NCBI GenBank assembly: GCA_014529385.2
Contig: CM043956.1
Coordinates: forward strand, 63,244,620-63,308,619
Direction: 5' to 3'
DNA: 64,000 nucleotides
Origin: Adiantum capillus-veneris
Lineage: Eukaryota > Streptophyta > Polypodiopsida > Polypodiales > Pteridaceae
Shown here: in pieces, positions 10,560 to 20,122 of the stretch
Numbering within the stretch: position 1 is the first letter of the stretch
How the letters are laid out: each line of letters opens with the position of its first letter
Made by a program: the position numbers and the translations under genes
The notes under the pieces: model-generated
What the model saw: only the letters and a program-made list of their open reading frames with translations
What the model was told of the DNA's origin: nothing
Database searches by the model: none

Positions 10560-11260
10560 TTTCTACTTGATAAGAAAAGTTAGAAAGCATATTGCAACTT
10601 CCAAACCATGCAGTGCACTGGAGGTCAACAAATGATTGAAATATGTAAGCAAATGATGAGTGGCTGCAGCATAAAGTAAGGCACTCAAAGGGCAACCTTG
10701 CTTAACAAATCTTTGTAAATCGAGGAAGAGCCACGTATCAAGGAAGCATCACTACCATTGTAAAGCCACTACATTACAGGCTGCAATCTCAATCCAAAAC
10801 CCAACTGTGCCATAGTCATAGCAATGTAATCCCTGCTAATAGTGGCTTTTTCAATATCAACTTGACACACGAGCACATTCTGTTTAGTGTATTTGGCACA
10901 TTCCATGCCAATATATGCATTAGCTGGATTATTACTAATCTGTCTGCGAAGAATGAAACCATACTGAGCATGATGTAATCCATCATATAAGAAACCCTTA
11001 ATTCTATTAGGCAACATCTTACTGACCAACTTATATATAACTGGCATGAGAGTGATAGGGCGCTAGCCCGAAAATGATTCACATAGATACTTCTTGGGGA
11101 AAAGAAGAAAACACACACACACGCGTGCACGCACACACACACACTTGTTGACAAAGGCATAAAGAGAGGCTATCTCACCATCACGGAGTTATGTCATCCT
11201 CCACCCAATTGCCTCCCTGGATACTTTAGAGAGCATGATACTTGTACATTTCATAGAATG
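10560..11260 (-). pseudogene. L1-type LINE reverse transcriptase fragment, degenerate
   Basis: A minus-strand frame at 11047-10769 reads VIYKLVSKMLPNRIKGFL, then HHAQYGF and CQVDIEKA, which match RT blocks of plant L1 LINEs. Upstream (about 11090-11050) a broken reading resembles the preceding RPI block. Downstream (about 10700-10660) another frame gives FVKQGCPLSALLYAAATH, the next RT block. Stops, frameshifts and a (CA)n run break it. It belongs to a different family from the intact LINE, whose RT blocks differ. Confidence 0.8.
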
Positions 11261-12334
11261 AAGGGATAGGATGCTTTGAGCAAAGAGGTAGACAAATAGG
11301 GAGACCATCATGCTTCACTGTTTTTGTTTTATGATACATAGTGGCAGTGACTCTTAAAGCTAAATTTAATCATGAACATTAAACAGCCATTAAGATCAGA
11401 ATTTGTTTAGGATATGCACGCATTTTCGACCATGTATCGCTTGAAAACGCACAACTACAGACCCTGTTTAGGCCATCAATGTCCAAGAGTAGGCTTGCAT
11501 AAATCGAGTTCCAAATACAAGGACTTTGAATTACCAGCTGGTTATCATGGCAGTCTTGATAATGAGAGGACTTCAAGGCAAACTTTCTGTAAGTGGGCAG
11601 TTGATTGTTGTGCTCACTCGAGCTAGGCATGTCGTTTCCCAGTTAAACCATTAGACTACCATAGCAACTACCAGTTATGGTCAATGTGTTCCGATTAAGG
11701 TTGTCGGCAAACCATATGGTTCTCTGGTGAGTGGTCTGCCATATGCTGGAGTAGCAACCATATAACCATCAAGGTTAATCTGTTCTAACAAACTGTTCCT
11801 TTCTTTAAACACTGAACTTGGGCTGCCTTCAGACTATGCATTGATTCCAGAACATAGAGTGCCACAATGCAATCAAATAGGCATAAGCAACCTGGAAAAT
11901 GAAGCCTCTTTGCACAACAATTTCATGGTCAATAAGAAGCTGAAAGAAAAGCGGCTACAAATTCTGTTTGCTTTCTTGGAGTGATAGCCGCTTTCATGGC
12001 CAAACTCACATCAGACATCTGGGATGAGCCATGATCTGTTTCGACAACAACCATGCTCGTAGCATACAAAGCACCATAATCTGTTTCGCGATCATTCCGT
12101 CACATGCAAGGTTTTATCCCCTTTTACCAGCTGCATGTATATAAAACTTGCATCATCCAGAAACCTGTAATCATTTCACCGTACCACAAGCTTCTGATGT
12201 AGCTGCTTAGCTTACGGCAACCTCTGCAATTGAGCAAATGACCAATATCTATACAAGCAGCATCAAAACCTCTCGCATTTTGTTACACATGATAAAACAC
12301 AACCTCATCACCCACAGGCTTCACTTTCCAAGAC
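11261..12334. other. Intergenic, nothing recognised
   Basis: No credible coding frame, repeat family or RNA gene was seen here. It includes the region downstream (3') of the minus-strand PPR gene. Confidence 0.4.
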
Positions 12335-13719
12335 CTAGAAATTAGTCACTTTCTCCAGCAGCTCAACAACCTCACCAGTCCGTCCCTGCTTACATAACCA
12401 ATTAATTACAGGTGTGCAAATGGTTTCGTCGGGACAAATTCCCTTCGCTAGCAATCCTTTCAGTCATAAAGAGGAGGTCGGCTCTTTCCGCCTTTAACAG
12501 CCCATCAGTCAGAACAGAATGGTTATAGCCATAAGACCGATAAGCCATGCTGAAGATGCAGTCCAGAATGCTTACTGCATTCTCTGGGGCCACATCCTTA
12601 CACAACCATTGCGTCAGCAAATTGAATGTGGAAGCATGGGGATGGCAACCATTTGCGACCATTTTTCTTATAATAACAACAGCAGCCTCAGCTTTACCTT
12701 CCTTAAACAGGCCATTCACTACAATTTCATACGTACATGAATCTGGCATACTCCCTTTCATAGTCATCTGCTCAAGCAAATCCATCGCTTTATCGACATT
12801 CCCCTTCAAGCAGAACCATTGCATTAGCGAGTTGTATGTGATCATGTCTGGCGTGCAACCAGCATCCAGCATTCTGTCAAGTGTTAACAAGGTCTCCTTT
12901 TCTTTCTCTGCTTTGAGCAAACCCTGTATTACTGCAGTAAATGTCCAAGTGTTCGGCAAGCAACCCTTGTTCATCATCTCTTCCATGAGTTCTAATGCTT
13001 GATCAACTCTGCCAGCATTGCACAGACCCGTGATCATTGATGTGTATGTAAAGACGTCTGGCGTGAACCCATGATCTTTCAGCGAGTTAAATGTGCTGAA
13101 GGCATCGAGGATTTTCTGTGCTTTAATCTGCGGGTCAAGGAGAGCGTTGTATGCATAAATATTGGGCGTGCACTCGAATCTAGCCATGGCGTTGAATGCA
13201 GTTTGGGCCTCCTCGGCCCGCATTTGCATACGCATTGATCAGAGTGGTGAATGGAACAGGGGAGAGAGGGATGCGGGCTGCATGCATGGAATGTATGAGA
13301 GACCATATCTGATCGAAGTCCTTGACGCGAGCCAAGACCTCGATGAGGGCACAGTATGTGAAGGGGCTGTGGGCAAAGTTGGGTAAGCGAGAGGCCCAAT
13401 GGAAGACTCCGCAAGCCATGTGAGGATGGGTTTGCAGTTTGAGGATCGCAACAGAGGCGATGGACTTCTCCAAAGAAGCACTCCATTGATCCTCCTTGTC
13501 GATGAGCGTGCAGATCGTGTCTACTAGCTTATCAAAGCCAGCCTTCGAAGTAGCAGAGCTTGAGGAACGAGCAAGCTGGAAGCGGAACTGTCGCACGCAC
13601 TGCCTCCAGAGAGAGCGTCTGCTGCTGAACGAACGGTCGATACTAGAAACAGTACGCAACCGGTCGGTGAGCTCATGTAAGTCTGGTCCGGTCATCCGGT
13701 TCATGTGACACGCAATCAT
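12335..13719 (-). pseudogene. P-class pentatricopeptide repeat (PPR) protein gene with two frameshifts
   Basis: The start is ATG at 13719 and the reading ends at the TAG at 12337-12335, in three frames. Segment 1 (13719 to about 13215) has a basic, Ser/Arg-rich N-terminus that could be an organelle-targeting peptide, then helical repeats. Segment 2 (about 13215 to about 12430) holds at least five ~35-residue PPR motifs, with cores such as PDVFTYTSMITGLCNAGRVD, PNTWTFTAVIQGLL, PDMITYNSLMQWFC and PDSCTYEIVVNGLF. Segment 3 (to 12335) supplies the end of the last repeat (TPVINWLCKQGRTGEVVELL). The first shift, at about 13212-13222, removes a few bases at an AGR/RAEEAQ junction. The second is at about 12425-12440. 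The family binds organellar RNA one base per repeat. It is either a recent pseudogene or affected by sequencing indels. Confidence 0.85.
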
Positions 13720-13984
13720 TGGCTACTCAACTGCCTTACGCCGAATCAAGCGAGGGTTGAAAAAAGTCAGTGCAGAACTAGCAAGGCGACCCTGAGGACT
13801 AAGTAACACCTATATTTAAGAGGGGGAGGCAATGGGATCAAAGGCGTAGAAGCCCACACGCGAAAGTCGAGAAGATCACAGCCCCAAAAATCAAATCAAA
13901 AACTAAACCTGGACATGCACTAAACCTGGACAGCCTGGGAAATGCATCTTATTTTATAATATCATGTTGTAAAAAGAGGTGTGA

Positions 13985-14220
13985 GTACACAATGCGTGCG
14001 CGAGTGAAGTGGTTAGCCTATGTGACCCTAAACTCGGACAGCTAGGTCTTGGGTTCAAGTCGCCTCGTCGTGCCTCGTTTTTCCCGCTGGCCATGTTTAA
14101 TGCGCCTCGCTTTTTTGACGGTGTGCCTCGTTTTTCTCGTTGGCCGGGTTTAGTGCGTTTCGAGATCCTGCTCCACAGTCCCGACCGTCGATCCCATTAC
14201 TCCATCGTGCATTTAATATA
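13985..14220 (+). repeat. tRNA-like SINE head (possible)
   Basis: AGTGGTTAGCCTAT at about 14009 resembles a pol III A box, and GGGTTCAAGTC at about 14051 a B box, at tRNA-like spacing. The following DNA repeats CCTCGTTTTTC(C/T)CG..GGCC twice. No target duplication or A tail was found. It could also be a decayed tRNA gene. Confidence 0.45.
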
Positions 14221-14845
14221 GGTGTCATTTAGTCCCAAGGCAAGGCGACTGCGCCGTATAATCGACAATCTTGGTGTTTACGAGGCAATCTTGGTGTTCA
14301 CGAGAGAATCCGACGAGCATGGAGAGGAAGGCGGCACACAACTGGCAGGCAACAGACCAACGATGCGCAGGAGCCAGTAGGCCAAGGCGGAGCAGGAAGC
14401 CTCGTGTGAAGCTGGGGAGAACACATCTTTTTTTAAAGTAAAAGTACATTCAAAAAGCACAAGTCGCTTGCCTGCATGATGGTTAGGGTGTGAGGCTTTA
14501 GCCTTTCGAGCGGATTGGGAGAGTTTGAAACCTGTTGAAACTTCAAATTTTGCGCCTCCAACAGTCCTGCAAGGCAGCAAGGCAAAAGGAATCACGATAG
14601 ATTCCGGGCAATAAAAGTGGAATCCTGTCATAGTATATCATGGCAAGAACCTCATCTATATATATAATATATAGATGACAAATAAAGTGAAAATCAAGAT
14701 TCCCTCCCAAATTATGATTTCTCCCACTGGTGATTGGTTCTTTTCTTAAATTTGAGTGGCGCTTGGTTTTGAGAAACAAGCTCCCTCATCAGCTGCTAAA
14801 TGCAGGCCTCGGTGGCAACATGCACGAAGGGCTAAATGGGGACGT
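14221..14845. other. Unassigned, with short repeats
   Basis: CAATCTTGGTGTT.ACGAG occurs twice (about 14266 and 14285). A palindromic AT hairpin (CATCTATATATATA...TATATAGATG) lies at about 14651-14679. A possible further tRNA-like A/B box pair lies near 14478 and 14520, on weak evidence. No gene was recognised. Confidence 0.35.
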
Positions 14846-14847
<2 letters not shown>

Positions 14848-14881
<34 letters not shown>

Positions 14882-14932
14882 CATGTGCAGCAAGAGATAT
14901 GATTCCAGGTATTGCGTGGCGTTTTCGTGTGT

Positions 14933-14985
<53 letters not shown>
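14848..14985. repeat. Compound microsatellite (CT)n, (GT)n, (G)n
   Basis: (CT)n at about 14848-14878 is followed by 51 bp of unique sequence, then (GT)n at about 14931-14947 running straight into a poly-G run of nearly 40. The poly-G run length may be unreliable. Confidence 0.9.
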
Positions 14986-15160
14986 CTGCAAAGCAGCTCC
15001 TGCATCGCTTTCCTGTCGGGAATTCAACCCATGTCATAGCTCGCACGGCCCTCGTCTCCCCCCCACCGCTCTGCATTGAAGGACTCGTTACTTTATAATG
15101 CAGACATAATGGTGTGGTTTCTTTGGTTTAACTAAGGTGACTACCTTTTGTTGAATCCTC

Positions 15161-15338
15161 AGCAAGCTGTGTTGCACATGTGGTTGTGTCCCACACTTGA
15201 TCGTGCGGGCAAGATGCCACGGGTGAGAGAGGCAGCACGTTCTACTCCTTCTACCAAGCCCACCAGTCCCCCGAAGGAAGAGAAGGGGTATGTCCCCCTT
15301 GCCGAGCGAAGAGAGGGCGATGAAGGCAAAGTCAAGAA
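15161..15338 (+). CDS. Exon-like coding fragment interrupted by element Y, function unknown
   Basis: After an acceptor-like CCTCAG (15157-15162) an open frame reads VLHMWLCPTLDRAGKMPRVR, then a Pro/Ser/Lys-rich stretch and GYVPLAERREGDEGKVKK. It runs into element Y at 15339. Beyond Y, 34643-34720 resumes with KKIKKLLEVSVIVSTVGRD in an open frame, which is then cut by a CACTA end at 34721. The pre-insertion site would therefore have been one Lys-rich exon. I do not recognise the protein. Confidence 0.4.
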
Positions 15339-15627
15339 GAGTTAGGTCTTCGAGCGAGCTCAACAGAGCGAGCTTTTCTTTTTTGGAGTGCCGCCTTCAC
15401 TACCTCCCCTTCCTTCTCTTGCTACCCATGTGCTTCCTCCTCTTCCCTTCCTCCTCCTCCTCAGCCTTCTCCTCCAAAATCCTTCCTCTCCTCCACCTCC
15501 TCTCTCCATCTACTCCTCTAACCACCTTCCCTTCCTCCATCTCCTCCTCTAGAAACCACCATCCCTTCCCTAAAGTCCTCCTATCTCTTACTCCCTTCTT
15601 CCTCTCTCTCTTCTTAGTCACTCTCTC

Positions 15628-15662
<35 letters not shown>
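15339..15662 (+). repeat. GAGCGAGC family, arm A, copy 2
   Basis: It starts GAGTTAGGTCTTCGAGCGAG, has a second GAGCGAGC box, a T-rich run and GCCGCC, then a pyrimidine-rich body with CTACCCATGTGCTTCCTCCT and CCACC, ending in (CT)n. It is closely alignable to the copies at 8393-8700 (inverted) and 38343-38660. Confidence 0.85.
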
Positions 15663-15665
<3 letters not shown>

Positions 15666-15738
15666 CTATCTTCCCTCTGTGCGAGTGTCTCTCTCTCTCG
15701 CCCGCCACCCCTCTCTCTTGTTGTCTCCCCCTCCACCC

Positions 15739-15772
<34 letters not shown>

Positions 15773-15807
15773 TTGCCTTCCCTCCCTTCTTGGAGTGAGC
15801 TCCACCC

Positions 15808-15873
<66 letters not shown>

Positions 15874-16160
15874 ACTAGGACGAGAGGGAAGGGTGGCAAG
15901 GGTAGAGAGAGAGAGAGAGAGAGGGTGGAGAGAGCTATTTTTAAAAAAACAAAGCACTAGCAGTATCTCTAGTGCCTCCCTTTTTTGTAAAAGAGGGAGA
16001 GAGGGGGAGAGAAAGAGAGAGTGATAGCGGGAGGGGAAGAGAGAGGGAGAGCATTAGGAGGGAGAGAGAGATAAAGAGAAGAGGGGTGGCAAGTGGAGAG
16101 AGAGTAGGAGATTGAGAGAGAGAAAGAGAGGGAGTGCGCGGGGGGAGGGAGGGGGTTTGT
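15663..16160. repeat. Purine/pyrimidine-asymmetric low-complexity DNA
   Basis: It contains poly-C (about 15740-15771), (CT)n and (CA)n (15817-15868), then GA-rich DNA. The block with CTTCCCTCTGTGCG and CTTGTTGTCTCCCCCTCCACC also occurs inverted at about 32947-33025, so it belongs to the body of element Y. Confidence 0.75.
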
Positions 16161-16235
16161 ACAAGGGGTGAGTCTATCTTTAAAAAAAAAAAAAAACAAT
16201 ACACTTCACCTCTCTCCCTCACAATTTTGTTGCCC

Positions 16236-16282
<47 letters not shown>

Positions 16283-16339
16283 TATTGATCTCTCTCCCAC
16301 TACATCTTTCTTTGCCTCCTGTCACACTGTCGATTGAGT

Positions 16340-16492
16340 CCCTCCAATCCCAATGAGAAATGAAATGAAATGCTATGTTAATTGTCTTCAAAAGGCCAAA
16401 ATGACCCGTGCGACCAAACCGATACATTCTTGGTGGAACTAATACAATGTCTAGGTACAAAATAAAATGAGAGAGAAGGAGACAGAGAGACA

Positions 16493-16527
<35 letters not shown>

Positions 16528-16665
16528 AGAGGGGTCCGCAAGGGAAGGGCAGGGTTGGGCACGCGAGGGGAAGGGGGGATTGTGAGAGGGGGAGAGTGGA
16601 GTGTAGGTTTTCTTCTTTTTCCTAAGGGAAAGTAATGGAGTGTTAGGGGTGCTTGGGCCAAAAAA
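16340..16665 (-). repeat. Dispersed repeat B, minus copy
   Basis: On the minus strand: a T run, a head with GGCCCAAGCACCCCTAACA, then CCTACACTCCACTCTCCCCC, (CT)n, and an end block with TTTGTACCTAGACATTGTAT, TTTGGTCGCACGGGTCATTT and a CATTT-rich terminus. It pairs with the inverted copy at 17256-17885. The CATTT-repeat terminus suggests a LINE- or SINE-type 3' end. Confidence 0.7.
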
Positions 16666-16693
16666 AAAAAAAACCTACACTCCACACTCTCCC

Positions 16694-16815
16694 CTATTGC
16701 TTTGGATGGCTTTTTGGCTTTCTAAAAGAAGCCTTGGTGTTGAGTCGAGTTAGGCTATTGCTTTGGATGGCTTTTTGGCTTTCTAAAAGAAGCCTTGGTG
16801 TTGAGTCGAGTTAGG
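16694..16815. repeat. Perfect 61 bp tandem duplication
   Basis: Copies at 16694-16754 and 16755-16815 (CTATTGCTTTGGATGG to GAGTCGAGTTAGG) are identical as read, so the duplication is recent, or an assembly artefact. Confidence 0.95.
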
Positions 16816-17097
16816 CATCCTTCCAATGTTTTCAGTGCCAACGATGGAGACTCATCTTAAATGTTGATGGAATTTGTCAAATGGGTCCTTTTCATTTCAT
16901 AGCCTTAAGGGCTTTTTAAGACTTTGTCTTGTTTATTTTTTTTGGTCCTTGCTCATCTTATATTATTTTCAACACGAACACACAATTTATACTTGTTCTT
17001 TTTTGTTAAGATGGGACTACATTGCTTTTATTTTGTGTACCTTTTTATTTTTAAAGCTTTTAAAGAGTAAAGAGCTTTTTTCACAAGAACAAGCATG

Positions 17098-17100
<3 letters not shown>

Positions 17101-17188
<88 letters not shown>
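17101..17188. repeat. (CT)n(TA)n microsatellite
   Basis: An uninterrupted (CT)n of about 48 bp runs directly into about 40 bp of (TA)n. Confidence 0.95.
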
Positions 17189-17191
<3 letters not shown>

Positions 17192-17255
17192 ATTTTTATT
17201 TCCCTCATATCTTGATTTCTTTTTTGGAAAGCCGTCGTGAAATCTCACCTTGTTT

Positions 17256-17375
17256 TCTTTTTTTTTTGGGCCCAAGCACCCTAACATTCCATTTCTATCC
17301 CTTAGGGAAAAAAAAAACCCTACACTCCACTCTCCCCCTCTCAGAATCCCCCCTCGCCACCCCCCCCCCCCCCCC

Positions 17376-17437
<62 letters not shown>

Positions 17438-17725
17438 CACTTCAAGTTCGAGAGTCTGAGTACCACACACTTCTAGAGTGCTCAACTTTTGGTCACATGC
17501 AAACTTACTTCCTTCAGCCATGACCTAGACCTACACACTTTCCTCTCCCAGCCATAGTGTGGGCTCTCCAATTGCGACTCTCATCACGACAATTTTGGAC
17601 TATCAAGAATTACTCATGAGCGATACAAATACTACATCACATGTAATTTTGGTCCCATATCTCATTTGACGTCCGAGGATGATATAAAATCTATCTATCT
17701 ACCTCTCCCTCCCCGCTGGTCCCTC

Positions 17726-17766
<41 letters not shown>

Positions 17767-17885
17767 CTTTGTACCCATGCATTGTATTATATCCACCAAG
17801 ACTGTATTAATTTGGTCTCATATGTCATTTTTACCTATGAAAATTCTTAGTATAGCATTTCATTCCATTTTAGCTAATATAAAAA
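17256..17885 (+). repeat. Dispersed repeat B, plus copy, interrupted by a LINE 3' fragment
   Basis: The head (T run, GGGCCCAAGCACCCTAACAT) and the block CCTACACTCCACTCTCCCCC match 16665-16555 inverted. Poly-C and (CT)n follow, then LINE sequence (17444-17705), another (CT)n (17733-17760), and the end block with TTTGTACCCATGCATTGTAT, matching 16450-16340 inverted. The two B copies form an inverted pair with a loop of about 590 bp. Confidence 0.7.
17444..17705 (+). mobile_element. 5'-truncated copy of the 3.8-8.4 kb LINE (3' end only)
   Basis: Starting at GTTCGAGAGTCTGAGTACCA, the sequence follows the last 65 or so codons of ORF2, the 3' UTR (GGTCCCATA, GACGTCCGAGGATGAT) and the ATCT tail of the intact LINE, with scattered substitutions and indels. 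It retains the reading VRESEYHTLLEC. It is a typical 5'-truncated LINE insertion in a (CT)n tract. Confidence 0.9.
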
Positions 17886-18006
17886 TTCATTCCATTTAGT
17901 TTCATTTCTCTCTAGGTTTGCAGGGACTCTAGGGGTGATGTGGTGGGAGTAAAGAGAGAGAAAGGGAATAGGGGGTGGGGAGAGGGGTGGCAAGTGGAGG
18001 GGCCAC

Positions 18007-18059
<53 letters not shown>

Positions 18060-18096
18060 GACGTATAGAGTATATATATATATATATATATATATA
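17706..18096. repeat. (CT)n, (GA)n and (TA)n around a gypsy insertion site
   Basis: (CT)n lies at 17733-17760, (GA)n at about 18012-18056, and (TA)n at 18071-18096 immediately before the gypsy LTR. The (TA)n resumes at 26848 on the other side, showing that the gypsy element inserted into the TA microsatellite. Confidence 0.85.
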
Positions 18097-19707
18097 TGTC
18101 ATAAAATCTAATATCTAACTAACCCAAATGATTTTCTCATATTAAATTGATCACTTAATGTGGGAGAATAAACGGGAACAAGTGTTAAGATATAGGTATG
18201 TGCTTTTAGATCTATCTCAACACGGGGCCAATGTAAAGGGGCCCAAAAGGGAGATGGTCTATCAAAGAGCAAGGCTAACCAATGGAGCATAAGACCTTAG
18301 GGTTAGCTTCATTGAAGACCTCCAATAAATGTGTGTAAAAGTCCTTTGACCTTAAGTAAGCTAGGGCTGAGCTTGAGGTGGGAACCCGGCCCAAGCTCGA
18401 GGTGCTTGTCCTGCTTGAGGTGCTTGTCATGCTTGAGGTGTTTTTCATGCTTGAGGTGCTTGATTAAGATGCTTGAGGTGCTTGACTGGCTCCATGCTTG
18501 AGGTGCTTGACTTGCTGCATGATTAAAGTACTTGAGGTGCCTTGAGAAGCTTGCCTGAGATGCTTGTGGGAACCCCCCCTAGTTCAAGTGCTTTGTCATG
18601 CTTGGTGAGTAAGGTGCTTGATCACCTAAAAGTCAAAAGCATTCCTACAAGAGGGGGGGCGAGCCCTTTTCCTAGGGCCTAGAGAGAGAACACCCACTCA
18701 CACACACAAGGGAAGCCCACCTTGAAGAGGCAGCAAGGACACATGTCAGGCCCCTACCCATGTTACCTTCATGTGTTGCTTGAAGCCTATTGGCTAGGCT
18801 TCAAAGGGGTCCAATGATAAATTACATGAATTATCTAATTGTTTTAGCATTTATCAAGTCCTCTCTCTCAAAGGGGAAAGGGGGACACTTGTCCCAAGGC
18901 TACCCATGTTGCTTGTAATGGCTCCTGCTTGTGATTGGCTAGGCCTGGAGGGGTCCAATGAGCTTCAGGCATGAGCTACAAGGGGGGGTCTAGGGGGGTG
19001 CCTAGGGGGTATACTCACCCACACACACTCACAAGCACTCTCATTGTGTGATATGCAAAGTGCAAGAGCTCCCTCTCCAAGCAAGTAGAGGTTGAGAGCC
19101 TACACCAACACTCTTGGCTATGGAGTGCAAATCCAACCAAGAGCCATGCTTCAATGCTTAAGCTTGCCATCTCCTTCTTCTTCATTACTATGCTATTATG
19201 TATGCTAGCAACAAGAGTATGATAAGTGAGGAACTAATTCTTTCTCCTACGAAATGTTTCTTCTTCCTCTTCCCTACCCTCATTCCCTGCTAGCTCTCTC
19301 CACCTTCGAAGGTGTTTGAGGTCTTGGGACTGAGGCTTGGGATAGTTAAAGCTTTCTTCAAGTTTATGTTATGTTTGTGGTGCATGAAGCCTTCCATCTT
19401 CATGGCATCACCTAGGTCACAAGGAACACAAAGACTGTATTGTAACAAGTCTCTCTTTATGGGAGAAATCATAATACAAATGCCTATTGGAGGGGGGACC
19501 GGCTCCACATAAATCCGGTCCTCAATTGTTGTCATGTTCTCTAAACTCTCTCTCTTGCAAAAGTATTGTCTATGCCAAGTTAACTAATTGCTATGATTAT
19601 GTTGCTATCTTCAATTATGTCTACCCGCTATGCTCACAAAATCATTTCTTGAAAGTACTCTCATTAAATTCCGCTATTCTCAAATTGAATAGGCAAATTC
19701 CATTACA
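18097..19707 (+). repeat. 5' LTR of the chromovirus
   Basis: It begins TGTCATAAAATC and ends CAAATTCCATTACA just before the primer site. It holds a minisatellite built on TGCTTGAGGTGCTTG (about 18390-18560). It should carry the promoter and polyadenylation signal, but I cannot assign a TATA box with confidence. Confidence 0.95.
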
Positions 19708-19708
19708 T

Positions 19709-19720
19709 TGGTATCAGAGC
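19709..19720 (+). promoter_or_regulatory. Primer binding site, initiator tRNA-Met
   Basis: TGGTATCAGAGC, two bases or fewer after the LTR, is the standard plant primer site complementary to the 3' end of initiator tRNA-Met. Confidence 0.95.
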
Positions 19721-20122
19721 ATTTGGTTTCTCTTTTCTTGCTTAAGAAGAGAGGTCCTTAAGTAGCCTATAAATGGTTGATGTTGTTAATTATAATAGAG
19801 TAAGTGGAACTGGGATCTAATACCGGTTTTGTTAAGCCCACTATGTGGGGGATGGTGCACACCTCGGGAGCTTTGGACTTAATAATGGAGTCTTTTTAGA
19901 CTTGCCTACGGCTTTACCATTATTGAGCCATAAGAAGTCCGAAAGGAGCTAGCCCTTGGCAACTCTGCTATGTTAGACCTACTCCTCTACTCTCTATAAT
20001 TAACCACTTTGAGCCGTGGGTGTAGATACTTAAGAGCCGATTTTCAAAGGCTAAGAGGAGTGGCAACTAAGGTTTTGAATTGCCAAAGCATACACTAAGT
20101 ACATACATAAAATTTTGTTAAC

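Noticed and set aside
14009-14062. A tRNA gene on the plus strand
   Set aside because: Only A- and B-box-like words are visible; acceptor-stem pairing is not evident.
18108-18290. Identical 60-, 66- and 81-codon ORFs at 18.1-19.7 and 25.3-26.9 kb
   Set aside because: They lie in the non-coding LTRs and are identical because the LTRs are.
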